Assembly (NCBI GenBank): GCA_036562565.1
Contig: DATCJY010000026.1
Location: 1 to 38,129, forward strand
DNA: 38,129 nucleotides
Direction of reading: 5' to 3'
Source: DATCJY01 sp036562565
Lineage (GTDB): Bacteria; Bacteroidota; Bacteroidia; Flavobacteriales_D; Sanyastnellaceae
The notes beneath the pieces are model-generated. The model was given only the letters and a program-made list of their open reading frames with translations. It had not been told where the DNA came from and made no database searches. Shown here piece by piece: positions 1 through 7,321 of the stretch (the first letter of the stretch is position 1; every line of letters starts with the position of its first letter). Made by a program: the position numbers and the translations under genes.

Positions 1-87
1 GACGCGCGCTTTCGCCAGTACCTGGATCCGTCCAACCTCGGCCCGGTGATCCCGGGCAAGAACGCCGGCGCCGCGCCCTCGCCCGTC
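1..87 (+). other. high-GC segment of probable foreign origin (assembly chimera)
   Basis: Bases 1-87 are about 74% G+C, against a clearly lower-GC contig. Frame +1 is open, and 27 of its 29 codons end in G or C, which is coding-like usage of a high-GC organism (it starts DARFRQYLDP). The segment runs into a GGT/GGC repeat at 88-120. On the other strand that repeat is the proline tract of the TonB gene, so a low-complexity repeat bridges two unlike sequences. Inference: mis-assembly or contamination. A recent natural fusion is much less likely. The function of the high-GC fragment is not recognised. Confidence 0.7.
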
Positions 88-434
88 GGTGGCGGTGGTG
101 GTGGCGGTGGTGGTGGTGGTTCTTCTGGATTTGTAGGTGGCGGAGGAATCATTTCAATGATTTTATCGGCCGGTATTTCAGCCACCTCCACCGGCTTTTC
201 AGCCAAAATAAGAGGAGCCGTGAAGCCTGCCACCGTAATCAATGCGGTAATACCGATAGAAACAGCCACCACTTTTCCATGGTCTTTCCGCATTTTATAA
301 GCTCCGTAGTCCTTGAGCTTGTCCTGGAATACCATGTTGTTACGCAGTGGACTAAGCACATTGTTCCAACTCGTATCCAGGCTGACCAGTCCGATCAGCA
401 AGGCGACTACGATAATGATGATTAATGCTGTCAT
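1..434 (-). CDS. tonB: energy transducer TonB, N-terminal part (runs off the window and into the chimeric edge)
   Basis: TonB couples the ExbB/ExbD proton channel to TonB-dependent outer-membrane receptors. The minus frame is open from ATG 434 to the window edge. It encodes a hydrophobic N-terminal stretch (residues 4-19), then the motif KDYGAYKMRK (about 43-52) that is characteristic of Bacteroidota TonB proteins, a second transmembrane helix (about 56-78) and a proline tract of 11 consecutive prolines (about 105-115). The C-terminal beta domain is not present. Sequence beyond the prolines (below base 88) is probably foreign, so the real gene continues elsewhere. It follows exbD by 74 bp in the same direction. 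The start could instead be Met34 (base 335), which would remove the first hydrophobic stretch. Confident as TonB, less so for the start. Confidence 0.72.
   Translation of the reverse strand, partial: MTALIIIIVVALLIGLVSLDTSWNNVLSPLRNNMVFQDKLKDYGAYKMRKDHGKVVAVSIGITALITVAGFTAPLILAEKPVEVAEIPADKIIEMIPPPPTNPEEPPPPPPPPPPPTGEGAAPAFLPGITGPRLDGSRYWRKRA
88..120. repeat. GGT/GGC trinucleotide repeat at the suspected junction
   Basis: Eleven GGT or GGC triplets in a row. Read on the plus strand they give polyglycine following the high-GC frame. Read on the minus strand they give the polyproline tract of TonB. This type of repeat easily joins unrelated reads in an assembly graph. Confidence 0.85.
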
Positions 435-508
435 AACTATTGTTTTAAAGTAAATCAGTTGACCGTACACTTCAGAAGAAGGAACGTTCAACCCGATACC
501 TTCTTTTA

Positions 509-1144
509 TTAATTGTCAAGTTTCAACTCTGCGACTTTTTGTCTCAGGGCAATAGCTTCGGACTCGGCCATATCTTGAATTGCACGTTTGCGCACATTCA
601 CTAGGTTGAGTTCATCAATTGCACCGATCACGTTTTTGTATTTGGTTTTAGGAAGCGTCTTCACCACTACAAACGGAGCCAAACTGTCGTTCACGGCTTT
701 ACTGTATTCCTCTTCGTATTGTGATTGGGGAATCATGTTGTCTTGCAACAACTTTTTGAGTTGGTTCACGCGGTCGTTGATACGAGCGTTTTTATTCAAC
801 ATGATTTTGCGGAATCCATCTTTAGAGAAATCAGTCAGATAGAGTTGAGTAGAGTCAGGCTTGAACATACCGCTGTAGTAGAAAATCTCATTGTCCTTTT
901 CGCCCAACAGCAATGTTGTAGCGAGCTGGAAATTGACTTTCGTTTTAGTGGTATCATCCTGAGCCTTCTTAGGGTAAATAATTTCCATGGTTTTGGGCTT
1001 TGCCAATGTTGCGGCCAACACGAAGAATGTGAGCAACAAGAAGGCAAGGTCCACCATGGGTGTCATATCCATGGATACAGCGGGTTTCTTGGCTTTCTTT
1101 TTGCCTTTACCATCGCCACCACTATTATCAATAATTTCTGCCAT
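509..1144 (-). CDS. exbD: ExbD/TolR-family biopolymer transport protein (second of two)
   Basis: A 211-residue inner-membrane protein of the proton channel that powers TonB. A short lysine-rich cytoplasmic N-terminus (GKGKKKAKK) precedes the signature MDMTPMVDLAFLLL, where the Asp in the single transmembrane helix (about residues 28-50) is the family's proton-carrying residue. A periplasmic domain of about 155 residues follows, longer than in classical ExbD (total about 140), as is common for paired Bacteroidota ExbDs. It lies 20 bp downstream of the first exbD and 74 bp upstream of tonB, consistent with one exbB-exbD-exbD-tonB operon. Family assignment is firm; the specific receptor or process served cannot be read from sequence. 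Confidence 0.93.
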   Translation of the reverse strand: MAEIIDNSGGDGKGKKKAKKPAVSMDMTPMVDLAFLLLTFFVLAATLAKPKTMEIIYPKKAQDDTTKTKVNFQLATTLLLGEKDNEIFYYSGMFKPDSTQLYLTDFSKDGFRKIMLNKNARINDRVNQLKKLLQDNMIPQSQYEEEYSKAVNDSLAPFVVVKTLPKTKYKNVIGAIDELNLVNVRKRAIQDMAESEAIALRQKVAELKLDN

Positions 1145-1164
1145 TTTCTTTTAATGCTCTTTAA

Positions 1165-1845
1165 TTAATTCGCTGTTAACACTGCATCAGCATTGGTTTC
1201 GGAGCCCTTGAGGTTGGTCACCATATTGAACTGGAAGATTTCTCTTTCACGGAACACGTCAATGACTTTTTGAACCTTTTCATAATCGGTATTTGCATCA
1301 GCTTTGATTGCGTAACGCAAACCGTTTTTCTTCAGGTCTTCTTTTGTCATCCCGTTGGCTTGTGCATCTTCCACAAAAGCGGCATAGCCTTCCAAAATCC
1401 AGTCGCCCAGCTGATTATTGAGAGAGTCAAGAGGAATGCCCTTGGTACGGTCATCCATTTTTTTCTTGGTCTCATTATCGGCACTGATATATGCGCTCAG
1501 GTTTTCAATAGGTTGACCAAATGTGCCCATGACCGCAAACTGGTCGATTTGCTCTTGGGTAAATGATGTTCCCGGATAACGCTGCATCATGCGCTCCAGC
1601 AACTTGGTTCTCGTTCCCTTACCGGAAATATCGAAGAATGCTCTTCCTGCAGTATCGATGGTGATGAGCATCACGTTCTCAGGCAATTGTACCAGAGAAG
1701 TAGCTGCAGGTGGATCGGCCTGAACAGGCTCCATGTTTCGGAATTTCGCGGTAAGCATGAAGAACGTCACCAACAAAAACGCCAAGTCCACCATTGGAGT
1801 CATATCCAAGCTGGGTGCGCTCTTGGGCTTTTTTACTTTCGACAT
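1165..1845 (-). CDS. exbD: ExbD/TolR-family biopolymer transport protein (first of two)
   Basis: A 226-residue ExbD-like protein. The N-terminus MSKVKKPKSAP is followed by SLDMTPMVDLAFLLVTFF, the canonical ExbD transmembrane signature with the essential Asp at about residue 19. A long periplasmic part rich in charged residues follows. It differs markedly from the downstream ExbD outside the membrane segment, so the two are diverged paralogues rather than a recent duplication and may form a hetero-oligomeric channel. It sits 87 bp downstream of exbB. Part of the TonB energising operon. Confidence 0.93.
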   Translation of the reverse strand: MSKVKKPKSAPSLDMTPMVDLAFLLVTFFMLTAKFRNMEPVQADPPAATSLVQLPENVMLITIDTAGRAFFDISGKGTRTKLLERMMQRYPGTSFTQEQIDQFAVMGTFGQPIENLSAYISADNETKKKMDDRTKGIPLDSLNNQLGDWILEGYAAFVEDAQANGMTKEDLKKNGLRYAIKADANTDYEKVQKVIDVFREREIFQFNMVTNLKGSETNADAVLTAN

Positions 1846-1932
1846 AGTTCTTCTTTATTTTTTATCAATGAATTCGATTGAATATTTCCTCCACACCTCT
1901 CATGTGAGAGGAACTGAATCATGTCGATTCAA

Positions 1933-2730
1933 TTAGTGCTTTTCAGCAAAAATTTGTGTTACTGCGAAACCTGCTTCGTCAATACCGTGAGTCAATTGGT
2001 CCACACGAGTGCTGAAGAAGTTGTACAACAAGATGGACAATGCCGAACCCAAGATACCCAAGAACGTACAGTTCAAGGCCTCAGAGATACCCACAGAAAG
2101 TTGAGCTGGGTCTGGCACACCTTCAGCCATTGCAGAGAACGATTTGATCATACCCGATACGGTACCCAAAAGACCAATCAATACACCAAGTGATGCACAA
2201 GTAGAAAGGATCACGAGGTTTTTGGACAACATTGGCATTTCGAGAGAAGTAGCTTCTTCGATTTCTTCTTTCAATGCGGCCACTTTAGCGTCTTTGCTGA
2301 TAGAAGAATCATTAGACAAAGATTTGTAACGCTCAAGACCTGAACGCATCACAGCGCCTACAGAACCTTTTTGCTTGTTGCAAAGAGCAATAGCCTCATC
2401 TACTTTATCGTTTTTCAAAAGTCCTTTCACGTTGGCAATGAATTTGTCCACGCTACCGGTACCGCGAGCTTGGAACATGCTAATCAAACGCTCGATGAAG
2501 AAAGTCATAACGATGATGTTCACAGCCAAAAGCACTGCGATGATAGGACCACCTTTATACATAATACCCAAGGTGTTATGAGGGTGTCCAAGTTCCGGGT
2601 CACCACCTTCGAAGTTTTCTGGGTTACCAAGAACATAGATGTAAAGAATCGCACCCAGAATTAAAGCTATCGGAATAGCGATGTAAGGAAAAATCGAGCT
2701 AAAACTGCTTCCTGATTTGTTATTGCTCAT
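1933..2730 (-). CDS. exbB: ExbB/MotA/TolQ-family proton channel protein
   Basis: A 265-residue polytopic inner-membrane protein. Helices lie near residues 14-34, 60-80, 168-190 and 210-235. The conserved ExbB/TolQ region includes LGVLIGLLGTVSGMIKSF (about residues 182-199) and the downstream LNCTFLGILGSALS segment that lines the channel. With ExbD it converts proton motive force into TonB movement. It is the first gene of the minus-strand exbB-exbD-exbD-tonB cluster. The 286 bp upstream hold a hairpin and one plausible -7 element. Start ATG 2730 gives a normal N-terminus (MSNNKSGSS) and length. Confidence 0.94.
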   Translation of the reverse strand: MSNNKSGSSFSSIFPYIAIPIALILGAILYIYVLGNPENFEGGDPELGHPHNTLGIMYKGGPIIAVLLAVNIIVMTFFIERLISMFQARGTGSVDKFIANVKGLLKNDKVDEAIALCNKQKGSVGAVMRSGLERYKSLSNDSSISKDAKVAALKEEIEEATSLEMPMLSKNLVILSTCASLGVLIGLLGTVSGMIKSFSAMAEGVPDPAQLSVGISEALNCTFLGILGSALSILLYNFFSTRVDQLTHGIDEAGFAVTQIFAEKH

Positions 2731-2887
2731 AACATTATTTGTTTTTAAATGAACTTATTGAATTGTAATAAATATGCTTGTCCGTGCAGTGAGCCTGTGC
2801 TCATCTGAAATTTGCGGGCGTCAAACATAATCAATGTTGACATACCTGCTATAAAATCTATGTTGTCATTTTGAAGTTCCTTGCAGC

Positions 2888-2906
2888 GGAATGAGCTTGT
2901 CATTCC
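2888..2906. other. 7-bp perfect hairpin in the exbB leader
   Basis: GGAATGA and TCATTCC around a GCTTG loop, with extendable outer flanks. There is no U-run after it on the minus strand, so it is not a standard terminator for the upstream 84-residue gene. Confidence 0.45.
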
Positions 2907-2981
2907 TGAATTTCAATGACATGAACGTAATAGCCGCTAAAGCTATATGTGCATTGTCCTTTGTTGTCGGGAAAATGCATT

Positions 2982-2989
2982 CAAAAATA
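2982..2989 (-). promoter_or_regulatory. candidate Bacteroidota -7 element for exbB
   Basis: TATTTTTG on the minus strand matches TAnnTTTG exactly. It would imply a leader of about 245 nt before exbB, which is why confidence is modest. Confidence 0.35.
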
Positions 2990-3016
2990 TCACTTCTAAA
3001 GTCAAGATTTTAAGGG

Positions 3017-3271
3017 TTACTTGAACTCTACATAATTCCAGACTCCTACCATTTGGTCTTTGATAAAGACTCTAGCTCGCTCATATACATTTTCTTGCGA
3101 AGTAAACCAAATGGTTTTATACATCGTGCTTTCAGCTCTCAATTTTGTCAATTTTACCACCTCTAAACCATAAATGGGGATGCCGGTTTTGGCCAATTCA
3201 TCCACATAATCGAGGGCTTCTTGTTTGTCCCTATAGAAGGTTCCGAAACGTTCTACAACGGATTTTTTCAT
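3017..3271 (-). CDS. 84-residue protein of unknown function, coupled to the T9SS protein
   Basis: I do not recognise a family. It is a soluble-looking, charged protein with no signal peptide or membrane helix, and a mix of predicted helix (KQEALDYVDELAK) and strand-like segments (MYKTIWFTSQ, MVGVWNYVEFK). Its ATG overlaps the TGA of the upstream T9SS gene in ATGA (3268-3271), so it is almost certainly co-translated with it. That coupling, plus its cytoplasmic character, suggests a function tied to the secreted protein (accessory or regulator), but this is inference only. Confidence 0.68.
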   Translation of the reverse strand: MKKSVVERFGTFYRDKQEALDYVDELAKTGIPIYGLEVVKLTKLRAESTMYKTIWFTSQENVYERARVFIKDQMVGVWNYVEFK

Positions 3272-5010
3272 TTTTTTACCAGTCGCGTTTTGGCATTGCC
3301 CAGCTCCACCACGTAGATACCGGGTGACAAAGATGACATGTCTACCGCTATGGTCGTAGCTCCGGATGAAATGAGTTGATATAGCACCGCTTTGCCAAGT
3401 GCATCCACAATGCGCAGTGTTTGTTCAGCTCCGGATTCTACCCGTTGAATGGTCAATTCACTCTCTACCGGATTAGGATAAATTCGATAAAGCAATGAAT
3501 CGTGCTCTTGCACTCCTACCATTAAGTTGTATTGTTCACTTGTGAGATGACAACCATACGTGGTTGTAACCACTACATGGTATTCTCCCGGGAGCTCGGC
3601 CAATACATAAAAAGTTGTTGCACCGGGTATAGGTTCACCATTGTAATACCATTGATAGGTGTCGTAAACATTGGGCACCTCAAGCTCCATTGCGAGTGCG
3701 TCATAACTAATCACAACCGCTGGACAATAAAGATAGCTCATACTGGTTGCTACACAACCGAAGGCGCTTTGAACTTCGCAGTAATATTGGCCGCCTTCCG
3801 TCATTGTAAGAGTTGGGCCGTTTTGTCCGGGAATAGGCATGCCGTTTCGGTACCATGTGTACATGAATAAACTTTGGTCGTTACAGGACAATACATTGCC
3901 ATTGACGGTGAACTCCGGGTCAGGAATAGGGAATACAATGACTTCCACGTCATCCACCAATTCATTGGTGACTTGAAGGCCAATGTTTATCTGACCTGTC
4001 GTACCGTTGCCGGCATTGATGCTTATCGCACCGGTTTGCAAGGCAATGGACATGCTTCCCAATTCGTCATCGCTCGTAATCAAATCATCATCAAAAAAGC
4101 GAATGGTATAAGGAGGGTTGTCCAATAAAATATTGAGTCCGCTCCAAGTGTATGTCTGCGAATTGGAAGCAACACTCGAAGTATATACTGTAACGCCCTC
4201 CGAGTTGAGCAATACAAAATACGGATCAGGACTTTGATCGAGAATATCTTCATCAGTGATCCATCCGGATGTGGTGACGCTGTTGAGCGTAACGCTCTGC
4301 AATACGTGTTGCTCGATGGTAGTAGTCAATGAAACGGGGTATGTACCCTCTGATTCATAAAGCACCGTTGGTGGGTTGGGTGAAGTAGATGTTTGTCCAT
4401 TGCCAAAATCCCACGAGTAAGAAGTTATAGCCGGTTCAGGGGCTACGATGGTTGCTTCATAGTTTACCTCCAAGCTGCCGCATCCTGCAAGGTTGTCATA
4501 GACAAACGTTGCAGTGGCTCCCTCACCCGGTAGCACCGTAATGATGGATGAGAAAGATTCCGTTTGTTCTATTTCTAAACCAAAGGCGGAGACCACTCCC
4601 GTTACGGTGATTAAAACATCGTAAGTGCCGGGAATCAGCGGAATACCGCACACGGTAGCACATCCATAGTTCTGGCCTTGCGAAGGATAATAAACACCAT
4701 CAGAATCATTGAGGGTATACTCAAGGCCGAAGGGAAGACCTGTAACCGAGACAATCTCCACCGACAAAAGCGTTACCGTAAGATTGGATTGGGGATCCAC
4801 GAATGAGTTGGGGATAAAAAATGTAAGCGTTTGTTCATAGTACTCCCCGGCTGTTGCATCCTGGGCCTCCAGTGGACAAACGGCAGGAAAATTCATTCCC
4901 TGACCACAAGTCATATCCGGTGTACACTCTTCACATTGAGCGAAAACTGCTGCATGAAAGCACAGCACAAACAATAAGCTCGATATAAGTTTCAGGTAGA
5001 AATTTTTCAT
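3268..5010 (-). CDS. T9SS-secreted multidomain protein (C2-like, PKD and Ig-like domains)
   Basis: A 580-residue exported protein. A signal peptide (about residues 1-24, ending AVFAQ) leads to a cysteine-rich start (CEECTPDMTCG). A PKD-like domain follows (about 175-235, with YSWDFGNGQ). A C2-like calcium-binding segment comes next (about 243-330, with DPYFVLLN and an Asp-rich FFDDDLITSDDELG loop). Two Ig-like repeats are centred near 390 and 450 (YTWYRNGMPIPG and YQWYYNGEPIPG). The C-terminus (about 505-580) is a type A sorting domain with YPNPVESELTI, GIYVVEL and a terminal RLVKK, which routes the protein through the type IX system to the surface or medium. No catalytic site was seen; an adhesin or matrix role is plausible. 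Promoter TACATTCG lies 15 nt before the start. Confidence 0.9.
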   Translation of the reverse strand: MKNFYLKLISSLLFVLCFHAAVFAQCEECTPDMTCGQGMNFPAVCPLEAQDATAGEYYEQTLTFFIPNSFVDPQSNLTVTLLSVEIVSVTGLPFGLEYTLNDSDGVYYPSQGQNYGCATVCGIPLIPGTYDVLITVTGVVSAFGLEIEQTESFSSIITVLPGEGATATFVYDNLAGCGSLEVNYEATIVAPEPAITSYSWDFGNGQTSTSPNPPTVLYESEGTYPVSLTTTIEQHVLQSVTLNSVTTSGWITDEDILDQSPDPYFVLLNSEGVTVYTSSVASNSQTYTWSGLNILLDNPPYTIRFFDDDLITSDDELGSMSIALQTGAISINAGNGTTGQINIGLQVTNELVDDVEVIVFPIPDPEFTVNGNVLSCNDQSLFMYTWYRNGMPIPGQNGPTLTMTEGGQYYCEVQSAFGCVATSMSYLYCPAVVISYDALAMELEVPNVYDTYQWYYNGEPIPGATTFYVLAELPGEYHVVVTTTYGCHLTSEQYNLMVGVQEHDSLLYRIYPNPVESELTIQRVESGAEQTLRIVDALGKAVLYQLISSGATTIAVDMSSLSPGIYVVELGNAKTRLVKK

Positions 5011-5025
5011 TAGAAATAATTTTCA

Positions 5026-5033
5026 CGAATGTA
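5026..5033 (-). promoter_or_regulatory. -7 promoter element for the T9SS multidomain gene
   Basis: TACATTCG on the minus strand, 15 nt before ATG 5010. It is divergent from the gmhA element at 5072-5079. Confidence 0.55.
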
Positions 5034-5071
5034 GAAAGTCTAGGATGATTACAAATAGGCACTGCAAGATT

Positions 5072-5079
5072 TACCTTCG
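5072..5079 (+). promoter_or_regulatory. -7 promoter element for gmhA, 4 nt before the start codon
   Basis: TACCTTCG matches TAnnTTCG. Only 4 nt separate it from ATG 5084, so transcription would begin at or next to the start codon (leaderless mRNA). This also decides the gmhA start over the in-frame ATG at 5045, which lies upstream of the element. Confidence 0.55.
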
Positions 5080-5083
5080 CCAC

Positions 5084-5650
5084 ATGAATAGCATCAGGCA
5101 ACATTTTGAAGAGGCACATCAGTTATTGACCGCGGTTCTTGCTGACAACGTATTTATCACTTCGGTAGAGAAAGCGGGTGAGTTAATGGTAGGCAGTCTC
5201 AGGCAAGGTGGTAAGATTATCTCTTGTGGCAATGGTGGCAGTATGTGTGATGCCATGCACTTTGCAGAAGAGCTAACCGGAAGATACCGCGACAACCGCC
5301 CTTCCATTGCAGCCATCAGCATCAGTGATCCATCACACATGAGTTGTGTGGGCAATGACTACGGCTTCAACTACATCTTCTCACGCTATGTAGAAGGTGT
5401 GGGTCATGCAGGTGATGTGTTGCTGGGCATATCAACCAGCGGCAACTCGGCCAATATCATCGAAGCAGTGAAGGCCGCCAAAGCAAAAGGAATGAAGACT
5501 GTTTGCCTAACGGGAAAGGATGGTGGCCAACTGGCAGGACTATGCGATGTGGAAGTACGTGTGCCATGGATGAAATACGCTGACCGCATTCAGGAAGTTC
5601 ATATCAAAGTCATACATTCGTTGATAGATTACATTGAGCGAAATGTGTGA
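5084..5650 (+). CDS. gmhA: D-sedoheptulose-7-phosphate isomerase
   Basis: A 188-residue SIS-fold enzyme. It converts sedoheptulose 7-phosphate to D-glycero-D-manno-heptose 7-phosphate, the first step toward ADP-heptose for lipopolysaccharide core. Visible motifs are SCGNGGSMCDAMHFAEELTG (about residues 46-65), DVLLGISTSGNSANI (about 109-123, phosphosugar-binding Ser/Thr cluster) and the C-terminal QEVHIKVIHSL helix carrying the conserved Glu and His. The usual GNGGSAADA reads GNGGSMCDA here, a mild variation. Length fits GmhA (about 190). The start at 5084 gives the standard N-terminus and sits 4 nt after a promoter element. No other heptose genes are adjacent. Confidence 0.9.
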   Translation: MNSIRQHFEEAHQLLTAVLADNVFITSVEKAGELMVGSLRQGGKIISCGNGGSMCDAMHFAEELTGRYRDNRPSIAAISISDPSHMSCVGNDYGFNYIFSRYVEGVGHAGDVLLGISTSGNSANIIEAVKAAKAKGMKTVCLTGKDGGQLAGLCDVEVRVPWMKYADRIQEVHIKVIHSLIDYIERNV

Positions 5651-5711
5651 TTGAAAAGGAGTAATTCGTTACTCTCCGTTTTAAACCTCTAATTAACCAA
5701 AATACAACCTT

Positions 5712-7250
5712 ATGCTAGTCAAAACCTTTGGCAGTGCAGTGTTCGGTGTGAACGCTGCCACCATCACGATTGAAGTCAATGTGGATAAAGGAGCTCAGAT
5801 GGCCATTGTGGGCCTGCCTGACACAGCTGTGAAAGAAGCACAGCAACGCATCAAAGCTGCATTGATCAACAGCGGATACTCCTTACCTGTAAGAAACATA
5901 ACAATCAACATGGCACCGGCCGATATACGCAAGGAAGGAACTGCCTATGACCTTCCGCTAGCTATCGGCATTCTTGCTGCCACCGGACAAACATCTGATG
6001 AACGCTTATCGGAGTTTATCATCATGGGAGAGCTTTCATTGGATGGAAGTCTGCGCCCCATCAAAGGCATATTGCCAATTGCCATTGAAGCAAAGAAAGA
6101 GGGTTTTAAAGGGATGATTGTACCCTCGCACAATGCACGCGAAGCCGCTATTGTTAGCGATCTTGACGTGTATGGTGTGGACAACATCAAAGAGGTAATC
6201 GACTTCCTCAACGGTGATGTTGTGTTGGAGCAAACCATCGTCAATACGCGTGAAGAGTTCTACAACCGACTCGACAGTTATTCCGTGGACTTCTCAGATG
6301 TAAAAGGCCAAGACAATATCAAGCGCGCGTTTGAAATTGCAGCGGCAGGCGGTCACAACATCATCCTGATTGGTCCGCCCGGAGCAGGAAAAACGATGCT
6401 TGCCAAACGATTGCCTTCTATTCTTCCTCCGCTCAATTTGTATGAAGCGCTCGAAACAACAAAGATTCACAGCGTAGCAGGCAAGCTTCGTAAAGAAGAT
6501 TCGCTCATCAGCATCCGACCGTTTCGTTCGCCTCACCATACCATCAGCGATGTTGCGCTTGTAGGAGGTGGAAGCTTTCCGCAACCCGGTGAAATATCGC
6601 TTGCGCACAACGGTGTTTTGTTTTTAGATGAATTGCCTGAGTTCAAACGCACGGTCTTGGAAGTGATGCGCCAGCCCTTGGAAGACCGTTTCATCACCAT
6701 TTCCAGAAGCAAATTTTCGGTTGAATATCCGGCCAGCTTCATGCTAGTTGCAAGCATGAATCCTTGTCCTTGCGGCTTCTACAACCATCCTGAGAAAGAA
6801 TGCGTATGTGCCCCCGGTGTGGTGCAGAAGTATCTGAACAAAGTAAGCGGACCATTGCTTGACCGTATCGATATCCATATTGAAGTGACACCGGTGAGTT
6901 ATGATGAACTCAGCAATAAGAAGAATGGTGAAGAAAGTGCATCAATAAGAGAGCGCGTTATAAAGGCTAGAAAAATTCAGGAAGAGCGCTATGCTTCCAA
7001 AAAGGAGATTCATTGCAATGCTCAAATGGACAGCAAATTGCTCAAGGAGATTTGCGAAATCGATGAGGCCGGTAGCAAGATGCTGCGCATAGCCATGGAC
7101 AAGCTCAAGCTCTCTGCACGAGCCTATGACCGTATTTTGAAAGTAGCGCGTACCATCGCAGACCTGGATGAAAGCGAATCCATCAAGACAGAACACCTCG
7201 CTGAAGCCATTCAGTATAGAAGTCTGGATCGTGAAAATTGGGCTGGATAA
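5712..7250 (+). CDS. comM: ComM/YifB-family Mg-chelatase-like AAA+ ATPase
   Basis: A 512-residue hexameric helicase-like ATPase. In transformable bacteria ComM promotes branch migration of incoming DNA during natural transformation. The N-terminal ChlI-like domain (about 1-170) begins with the typical MLVKTFGSAVFG. Walker A GPPGAGKTM lies at about 221-229 and Walker B-like GVLFLDELPEF at about 300-310. A cysteine cluster (CPCGFYNHPEKECVC, about 352-366) and a C-terminal Mg-chelatase domain follow. Length is normal. It follows gmhA by 61 bp and ends before a strong bidirectional terminator. A competence role is known for the family, not shown by the neighbours here. Confidence 0.94.
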   Translation: MLVKTFGSAVFGVNAATITIEVNVDKGAQMAIVGLPDTAVKEAQQRIKAALINSGYSLPVRNITINMAPADIRKEGTAYDLPLAIGILAATGQTSDERLSEFIIMGELSLDGSLRPIKGILPIAIEAKKEGFKGMIVPSHNAREAAIVSDLDVYGVDNIKEVIDFLNGDVVLEQTIVNTREEFYNRLDSYSVDFSDVKGQDNIKRAFEIAAAGGHNIILIGPPGAGKTMLAKRLPSILPPLNLYEALETTKIHSVAGKLRKEDSLISIRPFRSPHHTISDVALVGGGSFPQPGEISLAHNGVLFLDELPEFKRTVLEVMRQPLEDRFITISRSKFSVEYPASFMLVASMNPCPCGFYNHPEKECVCAPGVVQKYLNKVSGPLLDRIDIHIEVTPVSYDELSNKKNGEESASIRERVIKARKIQEERYASKKEIHCNAQMDSKLLKEICEIDEAGSKMLRIAMDKLKLSARAYDRILKVARTIADLDESESIKTEHLAEAIQYRSLDRENWAG

Positions 7251-7269
7251 ATTGTCCTTGATGAACCAT

Positions 7270-7304
7270 AAAAGCCCGAAGAGATGAATCATTTCGGGCT
7301 TTTT
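7270..7304. terminator. bidirectional intrinsic terminator between comM and the YdeP gene
   Basis: AAAAGCCCGAA and TTCGGGCTTTTT form a GC-rich stem around a GAGATGAATCAT-type loop, with A/T tails on both sides, at the convergent end of comM (plus) and the molybdoenzyme gene (minus). Confidence 0.85.
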
Positions 7305-7321
7305 ATATCCATCCATGAGTG

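Larger units (their letters stand above)
2731..3016 (-). other. intergenic leader upstream of exbB
   Basis: There is no credible ORF here. It contains the candidate -7 element TATTTTTG at 2989-2982, about 250 nt before the exbB start, and a perfect 7-bp hairpin at 2888-2906 (GGAATGA, loop GCTTG, TCATTCC). Outer flanks GTCATTTTGAA and TTCAATGAC can extend the hairpin with bulges, so a structured 5' leader is possible. Confidence 0.4.

Noticed and set aside
46..300. 84-residue glycine-rich plus-strand frame
   Set aside because: It starts in the foreign high-GC segment, passes through the GGT/GGC repeat and then reads antisense to tonB. It is an artefact of the junction, not a gene.
725..1168. 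147-residue plus-strand frame opposite exbD
   Set aside because: It is the antisense shadow of a clear ExbD protein, with no domain of its own.
4931..5119. Minus-strand frame across the gmhA/T9SS divergent region
   Set aside because: It overlaps both gene starts and both promoter elements, with no recognisable protein features.
7270..7304. Possible phage or integron attachment site at the comM end
   Set aside because: The symmetry is fully explained by a bidirectional terminator; no integrase or direct repeat is nearby.
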